A stretch of 64,000 nucleotides of DNA from Microplitis mediator (taxonomy: Eukaryota; Arthropoda; Insecta; Hymenoptera; Braconidae): positions 5,084,001 to 5,148,000 of the forward strand of contig NC_079975.1 of the NCBI RefSeq assembly GCF_029852145.1, in the 5' to 3' direction. Shown one piece after another: positions 30,815 through 41,939 of this stretch. How positions within the stretch are numbered: the first letter of the stretch is position 1; the number at the start of each line of letters is the position of its first letter. Under the pieces are notes generated by a model. It did not search any database and was not told the DNA's origin. It saw only the letters and a list, made by a program, of their open reading frames with translations. The position numbers and the translations under genes were made by a program.

Positions 30815-31756
30815 ATGTGTAAATTTATTCTGTTAATTTCAATAGTGCACATATTTATCACAAATGTATTTTGTAACTGCCCAAAATATTGTAATACAAA
30901 ACATGAAGATCGCAGTAATTTATTTTCACAATTACCAGATCGTCAAAAAATGAATAATATATCGCTACCGGGCACTTATATATCAGCTGGTTACGAAAAC
31001 TCTTATACTTTTAAAAACCAATATTTGAATATCAGTCAACAATTGAAATCTGGAATACGTGTTTTGGATTTTGGTGTACGTCCTACATCAAATCATTTTG
31101 CTCTTCACAATCGAGTTTATTTTTTGAACATTATGCTTGGTCATGCATTAAAACTTATTACAGAATTCCTTTATGAACATCCAAAGGAATTGGTGATCGT
31201 TTTACTCCATCAGAATCACATGACAGCGTCTGACAATACTCTTGACAATTGTAAAATTTTGAACAAACATTATGATTGGTTTAACATTGTACAGAAATGG
31301 TCTCTTGATGGTGTTATCGGAATGTATCGAGGTTACATATTGTTAGCGACAATTGGTGATGAGTTTGGTGATTCGTTTAGTAAATGCGTTACCGATTTGC
31401 GTCAAAAATGTAAAAAATCATCAAGTATTGACAGAAGTTTGTGGGTTGATGAAAATGTGGTAGAATTAAAATCTAAGGAAATGATGGCATTGCAGGAGGC
31501 TAGCTTCACTGAAAATTATAAGTGTTTTATAAATATCATTGCCAACTATTATGAAGAAAAGTCATTGAGTGAATTAATTGCTGTCAAAGGATCGTATAGT
31601 GATGTTTATTGTCAAGAGCCAATTAATTATCGAATGACTAATCGCTTCCGAAATCCTCATTGTGCAATGGTCGTGATACTTGCTGACTTTCCAACTCAAC
31701 CACTCATTGATCGGATTATAGATAGCAATCACGTGGCTGATCCGTCGGCACAATAA
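30815..31756 (+). CDS. PLC-5: paralogue of PLC-3, first catalytic His replaced by Tyr
   Basis: Intronless, 313 residues from ATG at 30815 (MCKFILLISIVHIFITNVFC, signal peptide), then NCPKYCNTKHEDRSN. Core: SLPGTYISAGYE (Tyr at the first catalytic His, codon TAT against CAC in PLC-3), LNISQQLKSGIRVLDFGVR (Arg kept), FALHNRVYFL (second His kept, G-P lost), HPKELVIVLLHQN, MVVILADFPTQPLIDRI. This is a second, independent loss of the same residue in the cluster. Eight or so Cys in conserved positions (e.g. DNCKIL, KCVTDLRQKC, YKCFIN) suggest a preserved disulfide fold. AATAAA (31755-31760) overlaps the stop. Confidence 0.83.
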   Translation: MCKFILLISIVHIFITNVFCNCPKYCNTKHEDRSNLFSQLPDRQKMNNISLPGTYISAGYENSYTFKNQYLNISQQLKSGIRVLDFGVRPTSNHFALHNRVYFLNIMLGHALKLITEFLYEHPKELVIVLLHQNHMTASDNTLDNCKILNKHYDWFNIVQKWSLDGVIGMYRGYILLATIGDEFGDSFSKCVTDLRQKCKKSSSIDRSLWVDENVVELKSKEMMALQEASFTENYKCFINIIANYYEEKSLSELIAVKGSYSDVYCQEPINYRMTNRFRNPHCAMVVILADFPTQPLIDRIIDSNHVADPSAQ

Positions 31757-33668
31757 TAAAAATGTCATTTATAACTTTATCAAAAAATATAAAGTGATAT
31801 TATATGTTCGAAAAATGTTATTTATTTATTTGTAACAACTTCACTTAATTAATTGCGTAATGAATCACCCTCAACAAAATACCATCCGGTTATTTTGATC
31901 AAAAATATTTTGTCATGTAGATATTTTATCGAAAGATATTTTGTCATGGGGATATTTTGTCACGGGGAAATTAACGCGTGTCATCTCTCAACAGGACTGC
32001 GGGTAATTCAATTTGTGAGTATAGGTAAATATATATATAGTTAATAGTATCAAGTAATTTATGTATTCAAAATTATAGACTCATTTATTAATAACGTAAA
32101 ATATTTCAATTTGCGAGTATTTTGTCGTGGGTATTTTTTCGCGGGTGTTTTAGTTTGCGGGTGTTCTGTCGGGGGTGATTCGTTTTCGAGTATTTAGATG
32201 TGCCACCCTCTTAATTAATATTAAAAAATTTGCATTTTGTCTCATTTCAACTTTTTTTCATCAGCCAACTATTAATGTTATTGCTATTTGAACGCACATA
32301 TACCTGCGCATTCCTAGGACTCAAAAATATCGACCTTATGAAAATTCGAGTTTAGAAAATCGGAGTAAAAACAATAATCGTGTGAATGTAGCAGACACCA
32401 GACAAATTTAAAATTACAAATAAATAGAGTAAATAATTAAAAAAATAATATTTATAAAAAATGCACTTATTAATTTCAAAATATTTCAAATGCGCATTTT
32501 TTAAAAATTGTATTTTATTGATCATTTACTCTATTTATTCATAATTTTAAATATGTCTGATTTCTGCTACATTCACGCTCATAGATTTCCAGGTTCCACC
32601 ATGATATCTCCCCACGACAAAGTCTCTCCAGGACAAAATTTGTTGAACACGATCTCTGTAAACGAGATCTTATAATAATCTATGTAATTATAATGATTTC
32701 CACACTTACGACTGGAATCGTATTCAGGTTTTTTTTCACATTTTATGTGTATATCATAAATAAATAGATTGTGTTACACATACATGTATGAAATCATGGG
32801 AAATTCCCAGCCCAAATTTTACATCATCGTCAATTTCAAAAACTTGACGTAAACTTACTGTGAAGTTAATCAAAATTACTGAACGTCAAATTTTTGAAGT
32901 GATAGCATGGTCACCTTGGTGGAAATTTTTCGGAATTTTCTTTGAAAAACTCAGTTCTAAAGACTTTTACAGAGTTATTCAGAGAAAAATCCGAAAAATT
33001 TCCACTACGGCATCAGGGATTGGACTGATAAAAATAATTTTAGAAATTTTATCCTGGAGAGATTTTGTCATAGGGAGATTCTGCCAAGGAGATTTTTTCA
33101 ATTGGTACAATAACAAATTATGAATCTCATCATTTAAACATGTTTTTATTGCATATAAGTACACAAAAAATTGATTATTATTTTCATCAATACGCAATAA
33201 TAATAATAATTATTATTTTTTTTTTTTTTTTTAGTCTACAAATAACTTAATGTCTACTTTGATTGTTGAATATAATTATATATTTTACTGCTTAATATAA
33301 TTACGACGTAAAAAAAAGTAATTGACATATAATTTAATAACTATGTACAAAATCCACTATAAATTTTTGATTACGATAATAAAAAATTCTTAATATCCGT
33401 TAAAATAAGTCAATAATCTAGTATAGTTTTAAATATTTACAAATAAATCTTGTGAAAATAAAAAAAAATTAAAATCATATATATACGTAAATAAAGAAGA
33501 AAATAATATGTATATAAATGTTTATAACGTGTGCACAAATAACTTAAGATATCACACATCGAGTAATAATTATTAATCCATTAATTATAATTATTTAATT
33601 AATTAATTAATCGTTAAATTTATTTAATTACTTATTTATTTATGTATGGATTAAATATATAACTTTTT
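31757..33668. other. Convergent spacer between PLC-5 and pannier
   Basis: Repetitive, no gene seen. 31880-32200 has several 'ATATTTTGTCATGGGG' / 'GTATTTTGTCGTGGG' words. 32585-33100 has facing 'CTCCCCACGACAAAGTCTC' and 'GGAGATTTTTTC / ATTTTGTCATAGGGAGATT' motifs, perhaps the ends of one element with a CCTTGGTGG MITE (about 32913-33010) nested in it. 33180-33660 is AT-rich and probably includes the pannier 3' UTR. Confidence 0.45.
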
Positions 33669-36600
33669 CTAAGATGAAGCAAGAAGTTTAGCAGCAGTAG
33701 CAACATGATGTTGATGATGATAAGTCTCTTGTGCATTGTAGTAATTCTGTTGATGTTGATGCTCGCTTGTCGGTGTATCCAATTGATGTTGATGTGGATG
33801 TTGGTAATAAGACGAGTAAGGCTGCCCGATGAGACCATCGCAACTTCGTGGCTCTGTTTTAACAGTCGGTATTACACCGGTTGCCAGTAGTGGTGTGTGC
33901 CCGAGGTAAACAGGCCGATCAGTTGATACTGATGATGATGATTTTGTTGATTCTGACTGATGATGCTGCTGACTACTTTTTAATTCTGAAAGAAAATTTA
34001 TATTTATGTATGACTATTGACATGCGAGTATTCTTTCCGTATAACAGGGGTTATCAGATATTTTCGGCTGAGTTTTTTTTCAGAAACAAAATCTCTAAAT
34101 ACAATTGTAAATTTAAACGTTTTTTAATCTTTCGAAAATTCAGGGGAAAAATTAATAAATGTCCTAATATTATTAAGATATGATAAAACGAAAAATGGTC
34201 AGAAATAGTTCGAAATCCGTTTTTTCTGAACGTATTTTGCACTGAAAAATGTTAATTTGTAGTATCAAGTCAATCGTTTTTTTCTGTGCATTTTTAGAAG
34301 TTTGAAAATCGTTTGAAAAAAGTTCGTCATTGTGTCAAGTTTTGAAGTTTAGAATAGTCAACACTTTTTTAACCTTTTTTCAACAATTTTTTTTACACGG
34401 GAAAAACACAGACCTTACATTGATGCACTACTGTCTAATCTAGCGAAGTACGCTTGAATTGTTTGACAATATTCGTTTGTTTAAGAGAAAAACTCGGCCA
34501 AAGTTTCCATTTTCTGCACAAGTGCAACAAAGAGTACCGTTCGTGGACTTTAGTGTAGTAGAGAGAAGTACGAACCCCTGATAGTCAGAAAAGTATAAGG
34601 AATTATGTTGATAAAAATTACCGTTAGATGGCGATGAAGTGGTTGAAGTTGAAGTCTCATGGTCGTTGGTGGAAGTCCTCGAGGCTGTGGAATCGGAAGT
34701 CTTTTTTGGTTTACGTTTTCGTGTCTGAATACCGTCTTTACGCATTGCCAGAGGTCGATTCACACCGTGAAGTTTGAAGTAGAGACCGCATGCGTTGCAA
34801 ACTGGCTCACCTTCATTGTTACGCCTCCATAGTGTTGTTGTTCGTGTACCACAGTTGGTACAGCAGAGACCTAGACGTCTTGTTGCAGTCTGGAATTCAG
34901 AAATCTGTTCCAATGACAATTATTCGTGCCGTAATGATGATAAATAATTGACAATTATCTTTTTTTTGATAGAAAGACTTGAAGAAAATCGGGATTTCAA
35001 TACCCTGATAGCCACCCTAACCGTAAGTTAGCTATAAGCTACTGCCGTATTCTAAAGGTAACTTAAAGAAAAGTGTTGGAGAGCAAGCAGTTACCTTTAA
35101 GTTAACAGTAAATTGTCTGTTAACTTGAATTCAATTTGACTACGAGTGTTACTGTCAGACAATGACGTTAAGTTGATTGAAAGTTTCACTTCAAATTGAC
35201 GGCAAGTTTTTCTGTCAAGTTACATTCAAGCTACTACCGTATTCTGAAGTTAACTTAAAGGAAAGTATTATCCAGCCAAGCTTGCCAGAAACTTTCTCGT
35301 TAAGTTAGCCGAAAATTTTTCACTGCAGAACTTACTGAGTAAGGTGTGGCTATCAGGATAATTGTAGAGTTTTTTTTTTGTTTAATAACGAAAATTTTTA
35401 ATAAGGTCGACATAGAAGAGCTATCATAGTTTATTTTTATCAATGCTGCTGTGATAATTATTGAGCGTGAAATTTTTTTTTAACTGAAATAATTAGTGTT
35501 ATCTTTGGAATATATTATATTAGCATTCTTTATCTTTACAAGACTAATTTTTATCTAGGATGTTGATTTATGTCTTTACATTCGAACAGAGTCTAATTTT
35601 TTGTAATTTATTAATGAAATAATCGAATTCCGAGTATATGTATTAAAAAGTACTTTTGACACCATAATGATGGCAGTTTGATCTATAGTCTAACGAAAAT
35701 ATTTTTTACGAGACAACATTGTTAAAAATTTGCGGAGTGAACGCGGACTAAATTTGCGCAGAAAAAAAAGATTTCTTGGCGCAAGAAATATTTCGCATTA
35801 TGAATTGAAGACAAAAATTTTCTTAAGACTAAAAGAAATTTCTTGGCGCAAAAAATTTTTTTCTCATCCTAAGAAAATTTTCGTTTTCAATTTATAACGC
35901 GACAATTTTCTTAGGGTGAGTAAGAATTTTTTGTGCCAAGAAATCCTTTTTTTTCTGTGCGAGGTAAATGCAAATCGGATAATTTTTTTAAATTTATTTA
36001 ATCCCGTAGAGTCAAATTCACTTTTGAAGTAAAATACTAAATTGCTACCATATTTCTCTCCGTGAAGAGATAAAAGTTTAATGATTTATAATAAATGATA
36101 ATCTATAAATATGATATTTAATACTTACAAGGCGTTTAGATGGTTTTATTAGTGGTCTATTCATTCCATTCATCTTGTGATACAATCCGCATGCATTACA
36201 TAAATAATGTCCTGTACCGTCGCGTCGCCATAATGGGGTGGAAATAGCACCGCAATTAACGCACTCGCGTCCCTCGGCAAATTGAAAGTCCATTGCAGTA
36301 TCTGCCACACAAATTTTAAATAAAAATAAAAATACATTTTAATTACTTTTAATTTCTTTGCCATTTGCCGCAGAAATAATTAAATAATTTTTTTAAAAAT
36401 CTTAACATCTACTATCAATTCTCCCTGTACTAATTAGTACCTTAATCAGTAAAATGCAATTTTATAAAAAACTAAATGACTTAAAATAAAAATGAAAATG
36501 TAAAATATATTGCTCGCAAATTCAAATAAACTAATGACTACTGTCGATCATTCCTGCCCTCTACATGGAGCGTCACTGCACTATCGTACCTCAATCGATA

Positions 36601-39600
36601 ATTTTAAAAGATATTTTTGACTTTAGCTATTAGTGATAAATTTAACGTTATTAATATTAAATAAAATAAAAGTAATACGTAATTTTAAAAAATATTTTTT
36701 CGTTTTAAGTGATCATTAATTTTTTTTTTTATTATCTTAAATATACTTTAAATTTATCGTACGTCAAGATAAAATATAATCGATTAAAACGAATATCCAA
36801 AGTGGTAGTAATATTTCACGGTCATCTGGTAATTTTGATCCTCTAACATCAATAAGCGAGAGACTGAGAAGTTTAAAAGGAAAAAGAAGAAGAAGAAGAA
36901 GTAGATGTAGAAGAAGAATAATATTAAATATAAAGTTATAAGAATGAGAAAGTGAAAGTATAAGTAACTTGCGCGATCTTAAAAACGTAGATGAAAATCA
37001 TGTGTGCTTTTAAGTGCACGTAAGATTATGATGCACCGGGAAAACACTCGAGAATCCATACCTCAAAAGAAACCGCTATCGTATTGTATAGATGTGTATA
37101 TATATACATGTACACATATTTCCTCAAGTACTCATGGCCCATGTGGTTAACCGCGCTTCTGTTTATATGAGTTAGAAAAAAAAATTACATTTTCCCATAA
37201 TTTTAATTTTTATAGCCATTTAAAAAAAGACCAAAGCCACGTAATTATGATATTATTTTTTATTTTTGATAAGATGTTTTTTAAAATCAGATCAGATTTA
37301 TTTAAACATTAGATTAAAAATTACTACAGTGTATTACGTGGTTGGGATGAAAAAAGCAATTTTAGACTAGGGTGATCTGATATCACCCGAAATATGAAAT
37401 CTTAATTAATTCCGTGCTACGTACTATATTTATTTTTATTATCTCTATTGATACTGGATATTTTATCTGGAGTCAGTCGAATCAGGATAATTTCTGACAG
37501 ATAGCGCCGTAAAAAAAGTGCTGTATTTTAACTACACGGAAAAAAAATATTAGTAAATAATACTCAGATTCTCATCAACAGTGCGCCTAGACCGAATATT
37601 AGTAAATATTATGGAGTAGAACGTAAGAAATTAATAACATATGCATTTTTTTTTGACAAGTGTCTAGTAGTTTTTTAAGGTTTGAGTGGTAATTTTAAAT
37701 AGTCAAGCAGTATATTTCAACGATTAACTGTTAATTATAGCAGTTTGAACTTTAAAATCATAATTTTACTGATTGACACGACATTAGTTATTGAACATAA
37801 CATAAATAATTAGAAGTTGAACCACAATTATTGTCAATCTTTTTTTTCCGTGTGTCAACATAAGAATAATCCACCTGTAAAAATGGGAAAAATCTCTATA
37901 TTTTATAGAAAAATTCCTTATGTATGCTCTCTTAAAATGAATCAATGAAAAATACTCTAATTAGTGAATATTCACTGCACAAATAGTCCCAAGTATATCA
38001 CTAATTCAATCAATGATATAATTGGGACTGATCCGCAGTGAATATTCCCTGATTTGCAGAACTTTTCACTGATTGATTTTAAGAGAGTGTCCATACAGTA
38101 AAAATCCCTATATCGACAATGGAAAAACTCGATAATGACATATATGTCTATAGAAATTATTCGCATACGGTACAGGAAGTACCCGAATATTTTTGATCAA
38201 TTTACAGCTTTATTGTGAATAAATTAATTTTAAAATTCACTTCTTATACATATAAATATATAGAGAGTCGATAAGTATTGAATCTATAGTACGTCGGGCC
38301 AGTACCAAAAATGTAGTACTATTAAAATTTTTATCGCATAATTTAAATATTAAATTATTAAACCGTTTTTTCAGCCATCACTATTGTAAAAAATTTTAAT
38401 ACTCTACAATTAACTTATTTCACTACTTCAGGCCATTATATTAAATATTTAGATATATATTAGGCATAACGACCACAAATCTACGTTGTAATCATAAATT
38501 TATAAAAAATTTTTGAATTCCTAACACGATATTATTCAAAATGAATCCTAATAAATAACAGTTATTTATTCGCGTATCGTCTTTTCAGTGAAATTGAAAA
38601 AAAAAAAATCTACTTATTTATTACTCTTTTCTCTAAACGAACCCGCATCGTAGATAATAGTATACACTCCCCCCTCCCTCCCACAGCTAAATAGATAACT
38701 AATCGCAGTATGTAGGAAATTACATGTTATCTTATCAATTTGCGTAGTGCAAGTAGTTCACTATTTTTAAATTTTATTTTTTATCCTCATAACAATATAT
38801 AATATTTATTATATTTCCATTCTCCGATTTACGTATCACATAAACCAATAAAATTTCTCGACAAAAAAAATCAGTTTAATTTTATAAATTTCCATCAACA
38901 TTAAAAATTACCACCATAACCATTACTAATATCAGATATGAATAATATGAATAATTGTCTTTTTAGTAAGACCGAAATTTATAAAAGAGTCTAAAAAAAA
39001 AAAGAATTTACCATAAGGTGAAGCGCGTTGGAAGCCAGCGCTATCGTAAGCTCTCCAGGACGACATCATGGCGACATTCTGTGCATAAAATGGCGAAGTT
39101 AGGGTCGAATGTGGATGCCCAGTGTGTGGATGCGCTGCATGCGGATGCCCATGTGTACTATGCGCACCCATACTTGCTGCTGATCCACCAGTGTGTCCTG
39201 TCAGTGCATGGTGTGCGTAACTATCTACCCCATGCTGCCATGAAGTAGTTTTCTCCCTAAGAAAATGAATTTTGAATTTTTATTTTCACATGTAAGGTAA
39301 GAGACCCAGTACGGGGTCAGGGAACTAGTACCCGATCCCTCATGTATTTGTATATCTATATGTAGTAAAATTTAGTAAATATATAGATATAAAAATATGA
39401 GTGATCGCGTACTCGTTCTCTGATCGGGTACCGGGTCTCTTACCTTACACTGAAAATTGGGAGTGATAACGGATTTTAATTAAATTCAAATTTTTTCCAC
39501 CACTTGGAGTTCCGGAGTAAAAAAAAATCACTCTGCATATGAAGTAAATAGGGAGTTTATCTTTTCAGAGGAGTGATTTCGGGGTGATCTGGATTTTATT

Positions 39601-40172
39601 TCAATTCGCATTTACTTTGATTTGGAGTTTAAATATTAAAATAAACTCCCCTTCGGAGTGGATTGAAATCTGAGAGGATTAAATCTACTTCGGATTTAAT
39701 GTGCGTTCACTCCATAAATTTTTTACAGTATACAGGGTACCGGGATAAATTTAAATGAATGAAAAAAAAAATGGTTTGAGTGCATTTATATAATTATGGA
39801 CTACTTAGTTGTTAGCACGATAAGAATTATCAGCAAGCTATCAGTTATCAGTTGTCTTGCGTCGGTACTTAAAAATATGTATATATAAATATATACTATA
39901 GAGAAAGCTATCGTTTATTATAAATGAAGGGTTTATGTGATGTGTAAAGTTGGTGCGTACCATGCGGGTGAAGCAGAACCCGGAAATGAGTGATACTGGG
40001 CCGTGGCTGCTGCTGGAATAGCTGGCCTAGATGATGGCACATAGACAGGCGCTTGTAGCTGTTGAGTATGTTGTTGTTGTTGCTGCTGCTGCTGTTGCTG
40101 TTGTTGCTGTTGGGACTGGGTCTGGTAGTCGGTTCCCGCGCCGTAACCACCACTTCCGCTCCCGTGGAACAT
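33669..40172 (-). CDS. pnr: pannier: two-finger GATA transcription factor, 5 coding exons
   Basis: Exons in order: 39961-40172, 39012-39256, 36129-36301, 34622-34889, 33669-33985; together 1215 nt, 404 residues, all frames joining. Start MFHGSGSGGYGAGTDYQTQS, followed by 14 Gln; an in-frame TAG lies upstream. Exon 2 is His/Gly-rich and ends MMSSWRAYDSAGFQRASPY. N-terminal zinc finger: C166, C169, C187, C190 (CVNCGAISTPLWRRDGTGHY). C-terminal finger: C220, C223, C241, C244 (CTNCGTRTTTLWRRNNEGEP), followed by the basic arm RKDGIQTRKRKPKK. The last exon has VKTEPRSC and many His/Gln and ends ATAAKLLASS. Finger sequence and the RASPYDTAMDF region match the Pannier/GATA4-6 type, which binds GATA sites and recruits FOG/U-shaped through the N finger. 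An acceptor TTGTTCTAG (40203) implies a 5' UTR exon further upstream. Introns carry several MITEs. Confidence 0.93.
34030..34402. repeat. Second copy of the window-start repeat
   Basis: Matches 1-60 (inverted) and 350-460 (direct) as described there. It ends near 'TTTTTTTTACACGGG'. It lies in the last pannier intron. Confidence 0.55.
35003..35357. mobile_element. MITE with CCTGATAGCCAC ends
   Basis: CCCTGATAGCCACCCTAACC at the left; GTAAGGTGTGGCTATCAGG at the right, inverse apart from a few changes. Inside, two direct copies of 'CTACTGCCGTATTCTAAAGG'-like sequence. In the pannier intron between the two zinc-finger exons. No ORF. Confidence 0.8.
35757..35960. mobile_element. Palindromic MITE, 'TTCTTGGCGCAA' family
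   Basis: GCGCAGAAAAAAAAGATTTC at the left, GAAATCCTTTTTTTTCTGTGC at the right (21 nt written as its two halves GAAATCC and T8CTGTGC). Internal 'CTTAAGACTAAAAGAAATTT'-type words. Pannier intron. Confidence 0.65.
37535..37852. mobile_element. MITE with CACGGAAAAAAAATATT ends
   Basis: CTA|CACGGAAAAAAAATATTAG on the left and CAATCTTTTTTTTCCGTG on the right. The interior has 'AGTTTGAACTT' and 'TTAACTGTTAAT' inversions. Related terminal sequence occurs at 43491 and 61263. Pannier intron 2. Confidence 0.6.
37926..38089. mobile_element. MITE with GCTCTCTTAAAATGAATCA ends
   Basis: GCTCTCTTAAAATGAATCAA at the left, TTGATTTTAAGAGAGTG at the right. Central 'GTGAATATTCACTGC' and 'GCAGTGAATATTC' face each other. 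Same family as the nested element at 50331-50473. Confidence 0.7.
39292..39448. mobile_element. Foldback MITE GTAAGGTAAGAGACCC...GGGTCTCTTACCTTAC
   Basis: Arms of about 45 bp at each end (GTAAGGTAAGAGACCCAGTA / TACCGGGTCTCTTACCTTAC) around an AT-rich core. Its last bases overlap the first base of the next element at 39448. It starts 36 bp upstream of pannier coding exon 2. Confidence 0.75.
39448..39730. mobile_element. TA-flanked CACTG element, 'GGAGTGA' subfamily
   Basis: TA|CACTGAAAATTGGGAGTGA at the left; TCACTCCATAAATTTTTTACAGTA at the right (ends TTTACAGT). Interior 'CGGATTTTAAT', 'CACTTGGAGT' and 'ACTCCCCTTCGGAGTGG' words. Related to 12528-13441 and 57480-57555. Pannier intron 1. Confidence 0.65.
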
Positions 40173-40408
40173 CCTCCTTTGAAGCTGCTACCACATCATT
40201 TGCTAGAACAAATTTATTTATTTATTATTTATTTATTATTAAAATTTTTTTATCATTTTAATCAATTATCAGATAAATTTATCCAACCTTTGAACTTAGA
40301 AATTTTTAAAGATCAAAATTTATGTTATTCATAAAATATTTTGACTCCTTAATATTTTATTTTAGTTCAATCAGGTCACGATAATTTTTTAATTATTGAA
40401 AAAAAAAG

Positions 40409-40814
40409 ATACTGAAGTTAGCCGACGTCCAATAATTTTTGGATTTTATTTAAACAATAAATTATTAAAAATAAAATATTTGAAAAAATTGCACCTATAG
40501 TTTATGAAATTTTCTACATGTGCATATTTTTATTTTTTTTTTTTTATTAATTAAATTTGTTGAAACAAAAATTCGAAAATTTTTAACTGTCTGCTAACTT
40601 CAGGATCATTGAAAAAAAAAATTTTTTTATGATACTATATTTTTGGATTTTTTTAAAAACGATAAATTATAAAAAAAATATATATAAAAAAATTACACTA
40701 AGAGTTTTTTTAATTCTCTACATGTGCATATTTTTTTTTTTTTTTTTTTTTTTTTATGTTAAATTGTTGAAAAAAAAATTAGAAAATTGTTAATTGTCTG
40801 TTAACCAGGATCAT
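40409..40814. mobile_element. Two adjacent 'CTGAAGTTAGC' MITEs
   Basis: First copy 40409-40609: GATACTGAAGTTAGCCGACG ... TCTGCTAACTTCAGGATCA. A degraded second copy about 40636-40814 lacks one clean end. Both share the 'TACATGTGCATATTTTT' interior word with the copies at 41734, 45146, 52488 and 59970. Confidence 0.7.
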
Positions 40815-41102
40815 TTTTTTAAAATGATAAATATAAATAAATAAAGGATTGATTGTATATTTATTTTGAATAATCGCTTGATAAAATTCATAAATATATA
40901 AAATTTTTGTATAGAAAAAAATACATATGTATATTTGATGTAGGTAGATGTCTAATAAAATATATAGATATATATTTATATTTAATTGTGAAGGATATAA
41001 ATAAATAATTTGATTTTTAGTTTATTATAAGCTGCAGGATCATGACCCCAAGCTTACCAAGAAGAGAATATCATCGGGACTAAAAGACTATAAGACCGCC
41101 AT

Positions 41103-41159
41103 GGTCGAACGTTCGACCAATCCAAATGCACCCCAATGTTATTTATTGCCACATTGGGG
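41103..41159. promoter_or_regulatory. Two perfect palindromes, possible cis-regulatory site
   Basis: GGTCGAACGTTCGACC (41103-41118) is a perfect 16-bp palindrome. CCCCAATGT (41131-41139) is followed 11 bp later by its exact inverse ACATTGGGG (41151-41159). They lie in a GC-richer, non-repetitive patch about 0.9 kb upstream of the pannier exon with the ATG. Function is inferred only. Confidence 0.35.
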
Positions 41160-41733
41160 AGAGAATACCGCGGACTATAGGGGGAGACTTGATACAAAGA
41201 AAGAGATGAGAATAAAAGTAAAAAACGAGTTAAAGTAGACAAAGTAAGTGAGTGAGTGAGTTGAAAGATACGGGATGAAAAAGCGGGTAAGAAATAAAAA
41301 CAAAAATAAAAGGATGAAGAGCAAGACTGGGAAGACGAAGAGGCAGAACAAGAATAAGAATAAGAAGAAGAACCGTCTCCACCTCCGTTGGATTTTTAGT
41401 TTGCCCGTGAATTAAAGATACGCGATAGCAGCCATCGCGGCCACAAATGCCAGCCGCATGTAGGCGGGACCAAAACTTATTCTTTTTACTCTTTTCTTCT
41501 TTATGTATTTTATTTTATTTTGGTTTTTTTTTTTTCTTCATCTCCAACATCAAAACCTCAATTACATTATCTCAGTTTGTAAAACAGGGTTACTGGCCTA
41601 ATGCTACAAATTTAAATTCCATCGCTTAAATATTTATTTTTATTATAAATGTATCGGGTCTGAAAAATGTCATCAAATCGATGTACTGGAGATCAAATGG
41701 CCCGCTAAAAGCTTGAGCTAGACTGATATATTA

Positions 41734-41939
41734 TGATCCTGAAGTCAGCAGACAATTAAAAATTTTCGGACTTTTTTTTCAACAAATCAATTACAAAAAA
41801 AAAAAAAAAAACTAAAAATATGCACTTGTAGAAGATTTAAAAAACTACAGGTGCAATTTTTTTAAATATTTTTTTAAAAATAATTTACTGTCTAAATTAA
41901 AATCGAAAATTAGTATACGTCGGCTAACTTGTGGTTCAA
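41734..41939. mobile_element. 'CTGAAGTTAGC' MITE
   Basis: TGATCCTGAAGTCAGCAGAC at the left, GTCGGCTAACTTGTGGTTCA at the right. Interior 'AAACTACAGGTGCAATTTTT' as in the other copies. About 206 bp. Confidence 0.7.

Noticed and set aside
15109..31756. Proviral (bracovirus-type) segment
   Set aside because: The genes are not members of polydnavirus families I know, no circularisation motifs were recognised, and the cluster lies between ordinary developmental genes. It cannot be fully excluded without a search.
36884..36920. GAAGAAGAAG stretch as coding Glu/Lys repeat
   Set aside because: Simple repeat in a pannier intron without an open frame of useful length.
40031..40334. Plus-strand frames opposite pannier exon 1
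   Set aside because: Antisense shadows of the CAG/CAA repeat coding for the Gln run.
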